Positions 51,488-61,085 of a DNA stretch of 64,000 nucleotides are shown one piece after another. Numbering within the stretch: position 1 is the stretch's first letter; each line of letters begins with the position of its first letter. The position numbers were made by a program, and so were the translations under genes. The stretch comes from Streptomyces chattanoogensis (GTDB lineage: Bacteria > Actinomycetota > Actinomycetes > Streptomycetales > Streptomycetaceae), in assembly GCF_001294335.1 (NCBI RefSeq), contig NZ_LGKG01000154.1:1-64000 (forward strand). Reading direction: 5' to 3'. The notes below the pieces were generated by a model. The model had not been told where the DNA came from. It saw nothing but the letters and a program-made list of their open reading frames with translations, and did no database searches.

Positions 51488-52476
51488 GGGATTGCCTCGC
51501 TTTCGCAGCGTAGGGGGTGTGCGGAAGGAGCCCGCCGGTCCGTCGCCGCCGCCCCGGACCCTTCCGCGGAAGGGCCGGCGGCGATCCGGGCGAGGGTGCC
51601 GGCGAACGCGGTCACCAGGGTGGAGTGATAGCAGGCCGTGAAGGCCTCGGCGGGATCGTCCGGGCAGGGCGCGGTGCCGGTCTCCGGCACGCTGCCGTCG
51701 GCCGCCTGTGCACCGGCCAGCCGCTGCCAGGCGGCGGAGTCGTACGGTGCATCAGGCAGGCAGGCGCTCACGGCCAGCAACTCGCCTGCCAGGTCCCACA
51801 GTTGTTCCTCGAGCCAGCTCTCCAGCCAGGAGGGCAGCCAGAGCCGCAGATAACCGGCGAGGTCCGGAGTCAGCCGCCGCGGTGTGCGCCCCCAGTCCGT
51901 GAGGTGGAAAACGTCATGGGTCACGCCGTAGGCCGCCCTGCGGTCCAGCGCCCAGGGCTCCGGCAGCCGGCCCAGCACGGTGTGCCCCAACACGGCGTCG
52001 AAATCGGCGTGCTGGGGCAGTCCGATCCGCCGTTCGGCATTGAGCACACCGAGCGTACGGGTGTGGTCGTCGCGCGCCACCCGCCAGCCCCGCAGCCGGG
52101 CCGTCGTCGACAGCAGCTCCTCGACGGCCGCGTTGCGCCGGCCGGCCCGGGCGAAGGCCCCGTAGATCTCCACCGGGTACGTCGCAAACGGCTCACCGCG
52201 GACCAGCTCGGCGAACAGCTCCCCGTCGCGGGTCTCGCCCCAGGCGAACGCGAAGAGCCCGCCCGCCGTCTCCCGGATTCCGGCACACGGGTGCAACGAG
52301 GCGATCACCTGCGTCAACTCGGCCAGTTCGCCGAGCGGTTTGAGCGTCAGGTTCGGATCGGCGTCCGTGGTCACGTTCGGGGGCAGCCGGAAGAACGGCC
52401 GCGCCCCGTCGAGCCACCCGAGGCTGTTGCCGACCATCCGGTCCAGCAGCCCCGGGTCGCCCCGGCCGCCGGTCAC
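51484..52476 (-). CDS. Helical-repeat protein, paralogue B
   Basis: 330 residues from GTG 52476, which overlaps the upstream stop as GTGA. Same block order as paralogue A: T-L-G-V-L-N-A-E-R-R, A-D-F-D-A-V-L, L-G-R-L-P-E-P-W, A-Y-G-V-T-H-D-V-F-H-L-T-D-W-G, A-G-Y-L-R-L-W-L-P-S-W, L-A-V-S-A-C-L-P, Q-A-A-D-G-S-V-P, H-S-T-L-V-T-A-F-A. The two are old duplicates, kept as a pair, which suggests a heterodimer or consecutive steps. All-helical and soluble. Function unknown. Confidence 0.78.
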   Translation of the reverse strand: MTGGRGDPGLLDRMVGNSLGWLDGARPFFRLPPNVTTDADPNLTLKPLGELAELTQVIASLHPCAGIRETAGGLFAFAWGETRDGELFAELVRGEPFATYPVEIYGAFARAGRRNAAVEELLSTTARLRGWRVARDDHTRTLGVLNAERRIGLPQHADFDAVLGHTVLGRLPEPWALDRRAAYGVTHDVFHLTDWGRTPRRLTPDLAGYLRLWLPSWLESWLEEQLWDLAGELLAVSACLPDAPYDSAAWQRLAGAQAADGSVPETGTAPCPDDPAEAFTACYHSTLVTAFAGTLARIAAGPSAEGSGAAATDRRAPSAHPLRCESEAIP

Positions 52477-53171
52477 CAACCCCGCCCGTAGAACCGGTGG
52501 GCCGCCGCCACATGGACCGCCACCCGGGGTTCGCCGTCGCTCATCTGCCGTACGAAGGCGAGCCCGGCGTCCAGCCCCAGGGTCTGTGGCACCTTGGGCA
52601 GCCGGGACAGCCAGCGGCCCACGCCGGCCGCCTGCAGCCAGTCCCGGCGGCGGACCGCGCGCACGAAGCCGCGCGCCAGGTCGTCGGTACGGGTGGCCAG
52701 ATCATCGGCGAGGCCCGGCGCGAGCCCGGGGAGGGCGAGCGCGGCCAGCTGCGACACCCGGTGGGCGAGCTTGGGCCATGGGTCGGCCGTCACCCAGCCG
52801 GCTGCGGCCTGTGGCGGCTGTGGCCAGGGCTCCGCGCCGCCGGACAGATACGAGTGCGACGCCTCGACCAGGCCCCGGTAACTCCACACCGACACCTCCG
52901 AGGCATCCGTTCCCGGCGGGTACGCGGTAAGTGCCTGGCGTACCACCATTTCGTCATCGCCACCGGGGCATACCCGGTGGTCCAGTGCATACGGTGCGAG
53001 CGCATCGGCGCCCAGTACCCGCAGCGCCGCGAGCGATGCCGCATCGCCCTGCCGCAGAATGCGCGACACGGCGTAAGGGTCGCCCTCGCCCCGGAGGGCG
53101 AGGGCGACCCCGGTTGCGGCATCGGCAATCACAGCGCTCAGCGGGACTGCGCCCTGCGCCTGTTCAGCCAA
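52473..53171 (-). CDS. Unrecognised helical protein after the peptide gene
   Basis: 232 residues. Ala/Leu/Arg-rich helices with I-L-R-Q-G-D-A-A-S-L-A-A-L-R-V-L, C-P-G-G-D-D-E-M-V-V-R-Q-A-L, and a C-terminal V-A-V-H-V-A-A-A-H-R-F-Y-G-R-G-W. No motif I recognise. It begins with TTG 53171 (AAAAGGGG upstream) 12 bases after the peptide stop and overlaps the next gene by GTGA. A candidate peptide-binding or processing partner by position only. Confidence 0.7.
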   Translation of the reverse strand: MAEQAQGAVPLSAVIADAATGVALALRGEGDPYAVSRILRQGDAASLAALRVLGADALAPYALDHRVCPGGDDEMVVRQALTAYPPGTDASEVSVWSYRGLVEASHSYLSGGAEPWPQPPQAAAGWVTADPWPKLAHRVSQLAALALPGLAPGLADDLATRTDDLARGFVRAVRRRDWLQAAGVGRWLSRLPKVPQTLGLDAGLAFVRQMSDGEPRVAVHVAAAHRFYGRGW

Positions 53172-53183
53172 CGCAGACCCCTT

Positions 53184-53369
53184 TTACCGCTCGTCCGTCT
53201 TCGGACGGGGAGTGGGCGGAGAGATCAGCAGGAGCGCCAGAAGCAGCAGGCCTGCTCCGCATTCGCGGGTGTCGCGGAACACACCGTGGGGTTCGGCGGA
53301 GTCCAGCAGGCCTTCGACTTCCGCGGCCAGGATGGTCGTTTCGGTCGGTGCTGTGCGATCCGTAACCAT
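53184..53369 (-). CDS. 61-residue peptide, first gene of operon
   Basis: Start ATG 53369 with one of the strongest ribosome-binding sites of the window (AAAGGAGG, about 7 bases spacing), implying high expression. Residues 1-20 are polar, rich in Thr and acid; 13-26 form an amphipathic helix (I-L-A-A-E-V-E-G-L-L-D-S-A-E); a single Cys37 is followed by a hydrophobic run (G-A-G-L-L-L-L-A-L-L-L-I-S) and a charged Pro-rich tail (P-P-T-P-R-P-K-T-D-E-R). This looks like a precursor or small membrane-active peptide. No Gly-Gly cleavage site or Ser/Cys-rich core, so it is not a standard lanthipeptide or lasso precursor. Confidence 0.7.
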   Translation of the reverse strand: MVTDRTAPTETTILAAEVEGLLDSAEPHGVFRDTRECGAGLLLLALLLISPPTPRPKTDER

Positions 53370-53741
53370 GGGTTTTCCTCCTTTGTGCGGCGGACGTGAT
53401 CCACCTTTGCATCGGCCCAAAACGCCCGCAATCCGGAGGAATCGGACTGTGGGTTCTGCTGCCCGGTCACAGGTCCGGTCGGGCGGGTGCACCGCAGGGA
53501 ATTCCTGTCGCGGCCCGTCCCGACTTACCGGCGGCAGAGGGATGGTGACGGGTGGTCAGGTGCGGCTGAACGGTGTGCGGAGTGGCCCGCCCCGCCCCGT
53601 CCGGCACCCTTTTGCAGTGCTCTGTTCGGGTGTACTACCGGCAAGTACGGAAGGTGGGCGGTGTCGTCGAGGGGGTGCTCGGCGGATCCGCCCCGCGAAG
53701 GCGGGCGACCACTCCGGTCGGCCTGTACGTCTGACGTGCCG
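53370..53741. other. Intergenic region upstream of the peptide operon
   Basis: 372 bases between the peptide start and the LysR stop. It should hold the operon promoter on the minus strand; I cannot define a convincing -35/-10 pair. A G-rich segment near 53640-53700 lies beyond the LysR stop. No gene supported. Confidence 0.4.
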
Positions 53742-54641
53742 TCAGAAAACCCCGGTCCGGGCCAGATGACCGGCGGCGGACTCCGCCAGCGTGCGGACCG
53801 CGGGGTGCCAGGGGCGGGCAGGAGGCCCGGTCAGGACGAGGCGGCGCGAGGTCCCCGGCTCCAGCGGCAGCAGAACCAGGTCCGGGGGGATCAGGGAGCG
53901 CGAGACCTCGGACAGGACGGTCACGCCGATACCGGCCTGCACCATGCTGATCAGGGTCGCCAGGTCCCGTACCCGGTGCGTGGGGGAGAAGCGCAGCCCG
54001 GCCAGGCGGTGGATCGTACGGATGCGGGCTTCGCAGCCGTTGGGTGAGATCAGGAACGGGTCGTCCTCGAGGTCGCGGATGTCGACGGCCGGTTCGCCCG
54101 CCAGCGGGTGGTCCCGGGGCAGCAGGGCCCGGTAGCCGTCCACGGCGAGCTCGACGCCGGGGCGGGGGCATCCGCCGGCGGGGGCCGGGGGAGGGTCGAT
54201 CAGGACGGCGGCGTCGGCCGTCCCGTTCTCCAGCCAGGCCGAAACCTCGGCGCTGTCCCCTTCGAAGACCCGCACCGTGATCCCCGGCTGGTCGCCGCGC
54301 CAGTGCCGGAGCAGGCCGGGGACCAGCCCCTGGCAGACGGTCGGGGTGGCGGCCAGCCGCACGGTGCCGGTCATGGCTCCGGCGGCGTCCGCCGCGATCT
54401 GCTCCACGGACCGGGCCGCCGACAGCGCGATGCGGGCGTGCGGCAGGACCCGTTCGCCGAGCGCCGTGGTCCGGGCGGGTGTGGCGCGGACCAGCAGCGG
54501 GGCGGCCAGCTCGCGCTCCAGGGACGCGACGGCGTGCGAGACCGCCGACTGGCTCATGCCCAGTTCGGCGGCGGCCGCGCTGAACCCGCCCGCGTCGACG
54601 ACGGCGAGAAAAGCCCTCAGCTGCGGAAGATTCACGGCCAT
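53742..54641 (-). CDS. LysR family transcriptional regulator
   Basis: 299 residues. HTH at 3-60 (L-P-Q-L-R-A-F-L-A-V-V-D-A-G-G-F-S-A-A-A-A-E-L-G-M-S-Q-S-A-V-S-H), then a co-inducer domain with G-T-V-R-L-A-A-T-P-T-V and a late I-S-M-V-Q-A-G-I-G-V-T-V-L-S. Divergent from a tautomerase gene with LysR-type sites between, so it probably activates that gene in response to its substrate and represses itself. ATG 54641 with GAGGGGGGC. Confidence 0.88.
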   Translation of the reverse strand: MAVNLPQLRAFLAVVDAGGFSAAAAELGMSQSAVSHAVASLERELAAPLLVRATPARTTALGERVLPHARIALSAARSVEQIAADAAGAMTGTVRLAATPTVCQGLVPGLLRHWRGDQPGITVRVFEGDSAEVSAWLENGTADAAVLIDPPPAPAGGCPRPGVELAVDGYRALLPRDHPLAGEPAVDIRDLEDDPFLISPNGCEARIRTIHRLAGLRFSPTHRVRDLATLISMVQAGIGVTVLSEVSRSLIPPDLVLLPLEPGTSRRLVLTGPPARPWHPAVRTLAESAAGHLARTGVF

Positions 54642-54660
54642 GCGCCCCCCTCTGAACGTC

Positions 54661-54731
54661 GGCCTCACCGGCCCCCATGCGTGGCCTCACCGGCCCTTAT
54701 GCGTCCGCCTCATAGCTCCATGACGGCTATG
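54661..54731. promoter_or_regulatory. Tandem 22-bp repeats and LysR box
   Basis: Two adjacent 22-bp direct repeats (54661-54682, 54683-54704, 20 of 22 identical, beginning GGCCTCACCGGCC) are followed by the inverted repeat CATAGC-N9-GCTATG (54711-54731), a typical T-N11-A LysR site. The array lies directly upstream of the LysR start. Confidence 0.65.
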
Positions 54732-54831
54732 CGTTGGATCTATGGTGCCAGGCCGGTGAACGCTGGTTCCGTGCCGCCGGATCCGGCGGACGCACACCGA
54801 GCTCGCAGCACGACACGTACCGAGGAGAGCC

Positions 54832-55245
54832 ATGCCGTACTTCCGGGTCACCGTCACCGACCCCGACCTCCCCACCGACGTCCAGCGCGCCCTTGCCGAC
54901 GGGCTGACCGGGCTGGCGGTGTCGGTCCTGGGCAAGGCCGGTGCGCGGACCATCGTCCAGATCAACCTGGTTCCGGCCGGCAGCTACTACATCGACGGCA
55001 AGCCCCTGACCGGCGCCCGCGATGCGCACGTGGAGGCCAGCATCACCCTGGGCACGAACAGCGCCGCGGAGAAGGCCGCCTTCATCGCACGGGCCGGTGA
55101 GCTGCTGTCGGACGTCCTCGGCCCGCTGCCCCGGTCCGGCGTCGCGCTGCACGAACTGCACCCCGAGAGCTACGGCTACAACGGCGTGACCCAGTTCGAC
55201 TTCTACCGCCGGGCCGGGGAGCGCGGCGGGGGCCGGCACCTCTAG
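54832..55245 (+). CDS. Tautomerase superfamily protein
   Basis: 137 residues. Starts M-P-Y-F-R-V-T-V; removal of Met leaves Pro1, the catalytic base of the 4-oxalocrotonate tautomerase superfamily. The length fits the long, MIF-like or fused-dimer form rather than the 60-residue 4-OT. Visible: V-Q-I-N-L-V-P-A-G-S-Y-Y-I-D-G and G-V-A-L-H-E-L-H-P-E-S-Y-G-Y-N-G. Catalyses keto-enol shifts or related dehalogenation/hydration; substrate unknown. Likely controlled by the divergent LysR protein. Ten bases separate it from the HTH-Mop gene. Confidence 0.82.
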   Translation: MPYFRVTVTDPDLPTDVQRALADGLTGLAVSVLGKAGARTIVQINLVPAGSYYIDGKPLTGARDAHVEASITLGTNSAAEKAAFIARAGELLSDVLGPLPRSGVALHELHPESYGYNGVTQFDFYRRAGERGGGRHL

Positions 55246-55254
55246 AGTGCGGGG

Positions 55255-55674
55255 GTGCCGTCGTACAGCATTGGCCAGGCAGCCCGGCTGCTGGGAGTGA
55301 GTTCGGAGACCGTCCGCCGCTGGGCCGACGGCGGTCAGCTGCGGATGGACCGGGACGGCTCGGGGAACCGGGTGATCGACGGCGTCAGCCTCGCGGTGTT
55401 CGCCAAGGACCGGGCCGCCGGGCTGCATCCGGTCCCCGGCGAGGTCCGCACCTCGGTACGGAATTCCTTCGCCGGAATCGTCACCGCCGTCGTCGTCGAC
55501 GACGTCATCGCCCAGGTGGAGATCCAGTCCGGACCGCACCGGCTGGTGTCGATGGTCAGCCGGGAGGCGGTCGAGGAACTGGGCATCGAGGTCGGCGTCA
55601 CCGCCACCGCCCGCGTCAAGTCGACCCATGTCCATGTCGACCGGTCGGACCGCCGCGGGCAGTCGGCGCCGTAA
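55255..55674 (+). CDS. HTH-Mop regulator (copy 1)
   Basis: 139 residues. N-terminal MerR/excisionase-type HTH (Y-S-I-G-Q-A-A-R-L-L-G-V-S-S-E-T-V-R-R-W-A-D-G-G) and, from about residue 65, a Mop/TOBE molybdate-binding domain (V-R-N-S-F-A-G-I-V-T-A-V-V-V, S-R-E-A-V-E-E-L-G, A-T-A-R-V-K-S-T-H-V). A single-chain molybdate-sensing DNA-binding protein is the natural reading, unlike ModE, whose HTH differs. Paralogue at 62400. GTG start, 10 bases after the tautomerase gene. Confidence 0.85.
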   Translation: MPSYSIGQAARLLGVSSETVRRWADGGQLRMDRDGSGNRVIDGVSLAVFAKDRAAGLHPVPGEVRTSVRNSFAGIVTAVVVDDVIAQVEIQSGPHRLVSMVSREAVEELGIEVGVTATARVKSTHVHVDRSDRRGQSAP

Positions 55675-55678
55675 CGGC

Positions 55679-55695
55679 GCCCGCCCTGGGCGGGC
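55679..55695. terminator. Short terminator hairpin
   Basis: GCCCGCC (55679-55685) and GGCGGGC (55689-55695) with a 3-base loop, between the convergent HTH-Mop and PucR genes. Confidence 0.65.
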
Positions 55696-57234
55696 CTACC
55701 GGCACAACAGTGCCGCATGCAGATCCAGTTTGTGGTCGAGCCGGGACAGATCGCGGCCGGTGAGCAGCTCGATGCGCTGGATGCGGTAGTGGACCGTGTT
55801 GACGTGCAGATGCAGGGCCTCGGCCGTACGCGCCCAGGAGCCGTGCTGGGCGAGGAAGACCTCCAGGGTCTCCAGGAGCATCCGGTGCGAGCTGCTGCTG
55901 CCGCGGTCCAGCGGTCCCAGGACGCGGGAGCTGAAGGCCGTACGGACCTCGGCGGGGACCCCGGCGAGCAGGGTGCCGAGCGTGGTGAGGTCCTCGACGG
56001 AGGTCACCCGGGCGTCCTTCGGGGCGTCGGCGCGGGCCGCGGCCAGCGCGTAACGGGCCTGGGAGAGCGCGGAGTCGAGGCCGTCGGGGGCGGCCGCGAG
56101 GGCGCTGACGCCGGCGTGCAGCGGGGTCCCCGGCCGGCAGGTGTGAAGGGCGGGCCAGAGGTCGCGCAGCGCGGTGCGGCCATCGGCGTCGGGGTCCGCC
56201 CGGACGACCGCGACGGCCTCGCCGCCCGGGAGGCGGCCGGCCGCGAACGGCTCGTCGGGGAAGTGCCGTAGCGCCTCGGCGAGCGCGCCGACCGCCCCGT
56301 CGCCGTCGTCGCCGCCCAGGGAGGCGACCACCACCCGGTACGGGCCGGAGGCGGGAAGACCGGCGGCGTGCAGGGCGGAGTCCAGCGCGGCGCCGTCGGA
56401 CGGGGCGGTGCCGACCAGCGCCATCAGCTCATCGGCGGCGCGGCGCCCGGCCGCCTCCCGGCGGCCGGCGTGATGACGGTACTGGGCGAGGACATCGGCG
56501 ATTTCGTGCAGGACGCGCGGCGGGGCATCGGCCTCCCCGGGCAGATGCAGATGCCAGCTGTCGTACGGGCCGAAGCCCCCGTCCGGGCCGGTGTCCCCGT
56601 CGATCCGCAGACTCGTGCCGGCCGCCCCGGCCAGCTCGCGGGCGGCCTGCTGCGCGGTCAGGAACGGCGCCGCCGGGGTACGGGCGACCACCCGCCCGGT
56701 GGCCGTCAGCAGATAGCAGGCGGGCCCGCCGAGATGGGCGAACGCGCGGTCCAGCAGCGCATCCGGCGCGGCGTCCTCCGCGAGCAGCCCGGCCAGTTCC
56801 GTGCGGACGTTCTCCGGCAGCGCGTAATGGCCGGTGGGGCGGCGGCTGAGGTCTCCCCACTGGCGCAGATACACCGCCTCCGTGATGGCCCGGAAGGTGG
56901 TGTGCGCGGGGACGGAGATCAGGGCGATGCGGTGTGCGCGGCAGGACTCGACCAGGACCTCGGGCACCGTGCCATGGGTCTCCTCGCCCGCCAGCAGCGC
57001 CGCGGCCCCGGTGGACCGCAGTGCGGAGACAAAACGGTCGGCCTTGGCCCGGCCGTCCCCGGCCGCCCACCACACCAGCCCGCTGAGCACCAGCTCGCCC
57101 GGCTGCAGAAACCGCGCCGGGTCCTCCAGGTCCGTGGCGGTCACCCCGCCGACCTCCCGGGCGAGCAGGGCGTCCTCACCCCACAGCAGGGTCAGATCGA
57201 GCGAGTCGAGCTGGAGGAGGTCTTCGACGTGCAT
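55696..57234 (-). CDS. PucR family regulator of purine catabolism type
   Basis: 512 residues. N-terminal PucR-1 domain ([22 protein letters not shown]), a central GGDEF-like/PucR-2 section and a C-terminal HTH ([28 protein letters not shown]). PucR activates purine-degradation genes. Its divergent neighbour is a xanthine-dehydrogenase-like pair, so this is the likely target. Start 57234; upstream start at 57300 has no better site. Confidence 0.87.
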   Translation of the reverse strand: MHVEDLLQLDSLDLTLLWGEDALLAREVGGVTATDLEDPARFLQPGELVLSGLVWWAAGDGRAKADRFVSALRSTGAAALLAGEETHGTVPEVLVESCRAHRIALISVPAHTTFRAITEAVYLRQWGDLSRRPTGHYALPENVRTELAGLLAEDAAPDALLDRAFAHLGGPACYLLTATGRVVARTPAAPFLTAQQAARELAGAAGTSLRIDGDTGPDGGFGPYDSWHLHLPGEADAPPRVLHEIADVLAQYRHHAGRREAAGRRAADELMALVGTAPSDGAALDSALHAAGLPASGPYRVVVASLGGDDGDGAVGALAEALRHFPDEPFAAGRLPGGEAVAVVRADPDADGRTALRDLWPALHTCRPGTPLHAGVSALAAAPDGLDSALSQARYALAAARADAPKDARVTSVEDLTTLGTLLAGVPAEVRTAFSSRVLGPLDRGSSSSHRMLLETLEVFLAQHGSWARTAEALHLHVNTVHYRIQRIELLTGRDLSRLDHKLDLHAALLCR

Positions 57235-57477
57235 GGGCTGGCTCCTTGGACGGCTGCCGGGGAGGACGGTCGGAGAGGGGTCCCGGCATCCCGCATGCAT
57301 GCCTCGGCTGCGGATCTCACATTCACGAGGCTGATACGAGTGACGTCATGGTAAATGCCAGCCTTCTCGGCCGGAACACCTCTTGGTTGATCATCCAGTT
57401 CCGGGCCGCCGCGCTCGTCTTTTTCCGTGTTGCGCACCAGTCGTGCCGACCACCCTCGCGTTGCTTCACTCGGCGGC

Positions 57478-58305
57478 ATGGACCTCAACACGGTGCTGGA
57501 GGTGCGAGACGCCCGGCAGCGCGCCCCCTGGCGCAGCGGCGACGCCTGGCTGGGCGGCGGCACCTACCTCTTCTCCGAGCCGCAGCCGCACCTCCGGCGC
57601 CTGCTGGACCTCAGCCGGATGGGCTGGGAGCCCCTGCGCCGGCAGCCCGACGGCTCGCTGGAGATCGCGGCGACCTGCACCATCGCCCAGCTGTCCCGCT
57701 TCGCGCGCGCCCATCAGGACATCCCGGCGGCGCCGCTGTTCGAACAGTGCTGCCGCGCCTTCCTGGCCTCGTTCAAGATCTGGAACATGGCGACCGTCGG
57801 CGGCAACCTCTGCAACGCCCTGCCCGCCGGCCCGATGATCTCGCTGACCGCGGCTCTCGACGGCAGCGTTCTGCTCCAGGCCCAGGACGGCACCCGGCGC
57901 CGGACCCGGGTCACGGACTTCATCACCGGAGCCGGCCGCAAGGACCTGGCCGAAGGCGAACTGCTCCGCTCGGTCACCCTGCCCGCCCGCGCACTCGCCG
58001 GCCGTACGGCATTCCGCCAGGCGTCCCTCTACGGACTCGGCCGCTCCGGCGCCCTGGTCATCGGCACCCTCGACCCGCTGGACGGCTCGCTCGCCGTGAC
58101 CCTCACCGCCGCCACCGTACGGCCGTTCCGCTTCTGGTTCCCGGCCCCGCCGGGCGCCGCGGAACTGCGCGACACGATCGAGCGGACCCTCGCCGACGGC
58201 GACTGGTTCGACGACATCCACGGACTGCCGGCCTGGCGCCGGCACATGGCGCTGCGGCTCTCCGAGGAGATCCGCCGGGAACTGGCCGGGGAGGCCCGAC
58301 GATGA
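57478..58305 (+). CDS. FAD-binding subunit of xanthine-dehydrogenase-family enzyme
   Basis: 275 residues. FAD-binding fold with [17 protein letters not shown], and [15 protein letters not shown], which bind flavin. It passes electrons from the Fe-S clusters to NAD or oxygen. ATG 57478 has no Shine-Dalgarno, so translation may be leaderless or weak. It overlaps the large subunit by ATGA. The separate FAD subunit with a fused Fe-S/Mo subunit resembles the YgfM-XdhD layout of E. coli. Confidence 0.85.
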   Translation: MDLNTVLEVRDARQRAPWRSGDAWLGGGTYLFSEPQPHLRRLLDLSRMGWEPLRRQPDGSLEIAATCTIAQLSRFARAHQDIPAAPLFEQCCRAFLASFKIWNMATVGGNLCNALPAGPMISLTAALDGSVLLQAQDGTRRRTRVTDFITGAGRKDLAEGELLRSVTLPARALAGRTAFRQASLYGLGRSGALVIGTLDPLDGSLAVTLTAATVRPFRFWFPAPPGAAELRDTIERTLADGDWFDDIHGLPAWRRHMALRLSEEIRRELAGEARR

Positions 58306-61085
58306 GCTTCGGCATCCATGTCAACGAACGGCACTTCGACACCGCACCGCGGCCCGGCCAGTGCCTGCGCACCTATCTGCGCGACCGCGGCTGGTTCGGG
58401 GTCAAGAAGGGCTGCGACGCCGGCGACTGCGGCGCCTGCACCGTCCATGTCGACGGCGAGCCCGTACACAGCTGCCTCTACCCGGCCGTCCGCGCCGGCG
58501 GCCGCCGCGTCACCACCGTCGAGGGCCTCGCCCCGGCCGACGGCGAACTCCACCCCGTACAGCAGCAGTTCCTCGACGCCCAGGGCTTCCAGTGTGGCTT
58601 CTGCACGGCCGGATTCCTGATGACGGCCGCGAAACTGGACGAGGAGCAACGGGCCGATCTGCCGCGCGCCCTCAAGGGCAACCTGTGCCGCTGCACCGGC
58701 TACCGGGCCATCGAAGACGCCGTCCGCGGGGTCAGGCATGTCGAGGAGCCGTCCCCGGGGCAGGCCGTCGGCCGCAACCTGGGCGCCCCCGCCGGGCCTC
58801 TGGTGGTCACCGGCACCGCCCGCTACACCTTCGACATCGACATCCCCGGCCTGCTCCACATGAAGCTGCTGCGCTCCCCGCACCCGCATGCGCGGATCGT
58901 CTCCATCGACACCTCGGCGGCGCTGCGGGTGCCCGGAGTCCATGCCGTCCTCACCCACCACGACGCCCCCGAGCGGCTGTTCTCCTCGGCCCGGCACGAG
59001 CACCCCACCGAGGACCCCGACGACACCCGGGTCCTGGACGACGTGGTTCGGTTCGTCGGGCAGCGGGTGGCGGCCGTGGTCGCCGGCAGCGAGGCGGCCG
59101 CGGAAGAGGGCTGCCGCCAGGTCGTCGTGGAATACGAGGAGTTGCCGTACGTCCTCGACCCCGAGGAGGCGATGCGGCCCGGTGCGCCGGTGATCCACCC
59201 CAAGGGCGCGGAGCCGTCGCGGATCGCCCGGCCGGAGAACAACGTCGTCGGCGAGGTGCACGGCGAGATCGGCGACGTCGCGGAGGGGTTCGCGGCGGCC
59301 GACCTCGTCTACGAGGAGACCTTCCGTACCCAACGGGTGCAGCACGCCAGCCTGGAGACCCACGGCTGTGTCGCATACTTCGAGGACGACGGACGCCTGA
59401 CCGTCCGCTCCAGCACCCAGGTCCCGTTTCTGACCCGCCGCGCCCTCTGCACGCTCTACGACCTGCCGCAGGACAGGGTCCGGGTGATAGCGGGCCGGGT
59501 CGGCGGAGGATTCGGCGGCAAGCAGGAAATGCTCACCGAGGACATCGTCGTCCTGGCCGCGCTGCGGCTGAAGCGGCCGGTGAAGCTGGAGTTCACCCGG
59601 GCCGAGCAGTTCTTCGGCGCCACCACCCGGCACCCGTTCCGCATCGGGATCAAGACAGGGGCGAAGAAGGACGGGACGCTGACCGCACTTCAGCTGCGGG
59701 TGGTCGCCAACACCGGCGCGTACGGCAACCACGGCCCGGCCGTGATGTTCCACAGCGTGGGCGAGTCGATGGCCGTCTACCGCGCCCCGCACAAGAAGGT
59801 GAACGCGTACTCCGTCTACACCAACTCCGTCCCGGCCGGCGCCTTCCGCGGCTACGGGCTCGGGCAGGTCACCTTCGCCGTGGAGTCGGCGATGGACGAG
59901 ATCGCCCGCCGCCTGGGCATCGACCCGCTGGTCTTTCGCGAGCGCAACATCATCGGCCCCGGGGAGCACATGATCAGCCCCGGGGGAGAGGAGGAGGACC
60001 TGCAGATCGCCAGCTACGGCCTCGACCAGTGCCTGCGCGTCGTGCGCGACGCCCTCGCGGAGGACACCAGCGCCGCCGACGCACCCGAGGGCTGGCTGGT
60101 CGGGCAGGGCGCAGCGATGTCGATGATCGCCACCGGGCCGCCCGGCGGGCACTTCGCCGATGCCACGGTGACGCTGCTGGAGGACGGCACGTACGACCTC
60201 GCGGTGGGCACCGCGGAGTTCGGCAACGGGACGACCACCGTGCACCAGCAGATCACCGCCGGGGCACTGGGCACCACCGTGGACCGGATCACCGTCCGGC
60301 AGTCCGACACCGATGTCGTACGCCATGACACCGGCGCCTTCGGCTCGGCCGGGACGGTGGTCGCGGGCAAGGCGGTGATGAAAGCCGCCAACGGCCTCGC
60401 CGAGCGGATCCTCTCCTTCGCCGCGGAACACGTCAGGGTGCCGAGGAGCCTGTGCCGGCTGACGGCGGACTCGGTGGAGTGCGACGGGCGGCCGGTGTCC
60501 CTCAAGGAGCTCCACGAGGCCGCGCACGCCAAGGAGGTGGCACTGTCCGCGGCAGGCCACTGGGGCGGCTCGCCCCGCTCGGTGGCCTTCAACGCCCAGT
60601 GGTTCCGGATCGCGGTCGACCCGGACACCGGGGAGATGAAGATCCTGCGCAGTGTGCACTCGGCCGACGCGGGCCGGGTCATGAACCCCATGCAGTGCCG
60701 GGGCCAGGTCGAGGGAGGCGTCGCCCAGGCGCTCGGCGCGACCCTCTTCGAACAGGTCCTCATCGACGAGGGCGGCAAGGTGGTCACCCCCGCGTTCCGC
60801 CGCTACCGGCTGCCGGCCTACGCCGACATCCCGCGCACCGAGGTGCACTTCACGCAGACCTCCGACGCGATCGGGCCGCTGGGGGCCAAGTCGATGAGCG
60901 AAAGCCCGTTCAACCCGGTCGCGCCCGCCTTCGCCAATGCGCTGCGCGATGCCACCGGGGTGCGCTTCACGGAGCTGCCGCTGCTGCGCGACAAGGTGTG
61001 GCTGGCCCTCGAGGAGCACCGGGCGGCCGGAGCGGCGGACGGCCGGCCGGCCACGGCACATCCGTCGCGAGAAGGGTCGGTGTGA
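58302..61085 (+). CDS. Fused [2Fe-2S]/molybdopterin hydroxylase subunit (xanthine dehydrogenase family)
   Basis: 927 residues. N-terminal plant-type ferredoxin with [10 protein letters not shown] and a later Cys, then the all-helical Fe-S domain with Q-C-G-F-C-T and N-L-C-R-C-T-G-Y-R; after residue 160 the molybdopterin domain with [16 protein letters not shown] and the catalytic Glu in K-S-M-S-E-S-P-F. All cofactor ligands are visible. Hydroxylates a purine or other N-heterocycle at a Mo=S centre. Purine is suggested by PucR next door. Needs FAD subunit and molybdate, whose uptake genes lie 2 kb on. Confidence 0.9.
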   Translation: MSFGIHVNERHFDTAPRPGQCLRTYLRDRGWFGVKKGCDAGDCGACTVHVDGEPVHSCLYPAVRAGGRRVTTVEGLAPADGELHPVQQQFLDAQGFQCGFCTAGFLMTAAKLDEEQRADLPRALKGNLCRCTGYRAIEDAVRGVRHVEEPSPGQAVGRNLGAPAGPLVVTGTARYTFDIDIPGLLHMKLLRSPHPHARIVSIDTSAALRVPGVHAVLTHHDAPERLFSSARHEHPTEDPDDTRVLDDVVRFVGQRVAAVVAGSEAAAEEGCRQVVVEYEELPYVLDPEEAMRPGAPVIHPKGAEPSRIARPENNVVGEVHGEIGDVAEGFAAADLVYEETFRTQRVQHASLETHGCVAYFEDDGRLTVRSSTQVPFLTRRALCTLYDLPQDRVRVIAGRVGGGFGGKQEMLTEDIVVLAALRLKRPVKLEFTRAEQFFGATTRHPFRIGIKTGAKKDGTLTALQLRVVANTGAYGNHGPAVMFHSVGESMAVYRAPHKKVNAYSVYTNSVPAGAFRGYGLGQVTFAVESAMDEIARRLGIDPLVFRERNIIGPGEHMISPGGEEEDLQIASYGLDQCLRVVRDALAEDTSAADAPEGWLVGQGAAMSMIATGPPGGHFADATVTLLEDGTYDLAVGTAEFGNGTTTVHQQITAGALGTTVDRITVRQSDTDVVRHDTGAFGSAGTVVAGKAVMKAANGLAERILSFAAEHVRVPRSLCRLTADSVECDGRPVSLKELHEAAHAKEVALSAAGHWGGSPRSVAFNAQWFRIAVDPDTGEMKILRSVHSADAGRVMNPMQCRGQVEGGVAQALGATLFEQVLIDEGGKVVTPAFRRYRLPAYADIPRTEVHFTQTSDAIGPLGAKSMSESPFNPVAPAFANALRDATGVRFTELPLLRDKVWLALEEHRAAGAADGRPATAHPSREGSV

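Noticed and set aside
53184..53369. Peptide as a lanthipeptide, lasso or thiopeptide precursor
   Set aside because: No Gly-Gly or other known leader cleavage motif, no Ser/Thr/Cys-rich core and none of the class-defining enzymes in the operon.
58029..61061. About 1000-codon minus-strand open frame opposite the molybdopterin subunit
   Set aside because: Antisense shadow of a gene with full cofactor motifs; composition is Val/Gly/Asp-rich and repetitive, with no recognisable fold.
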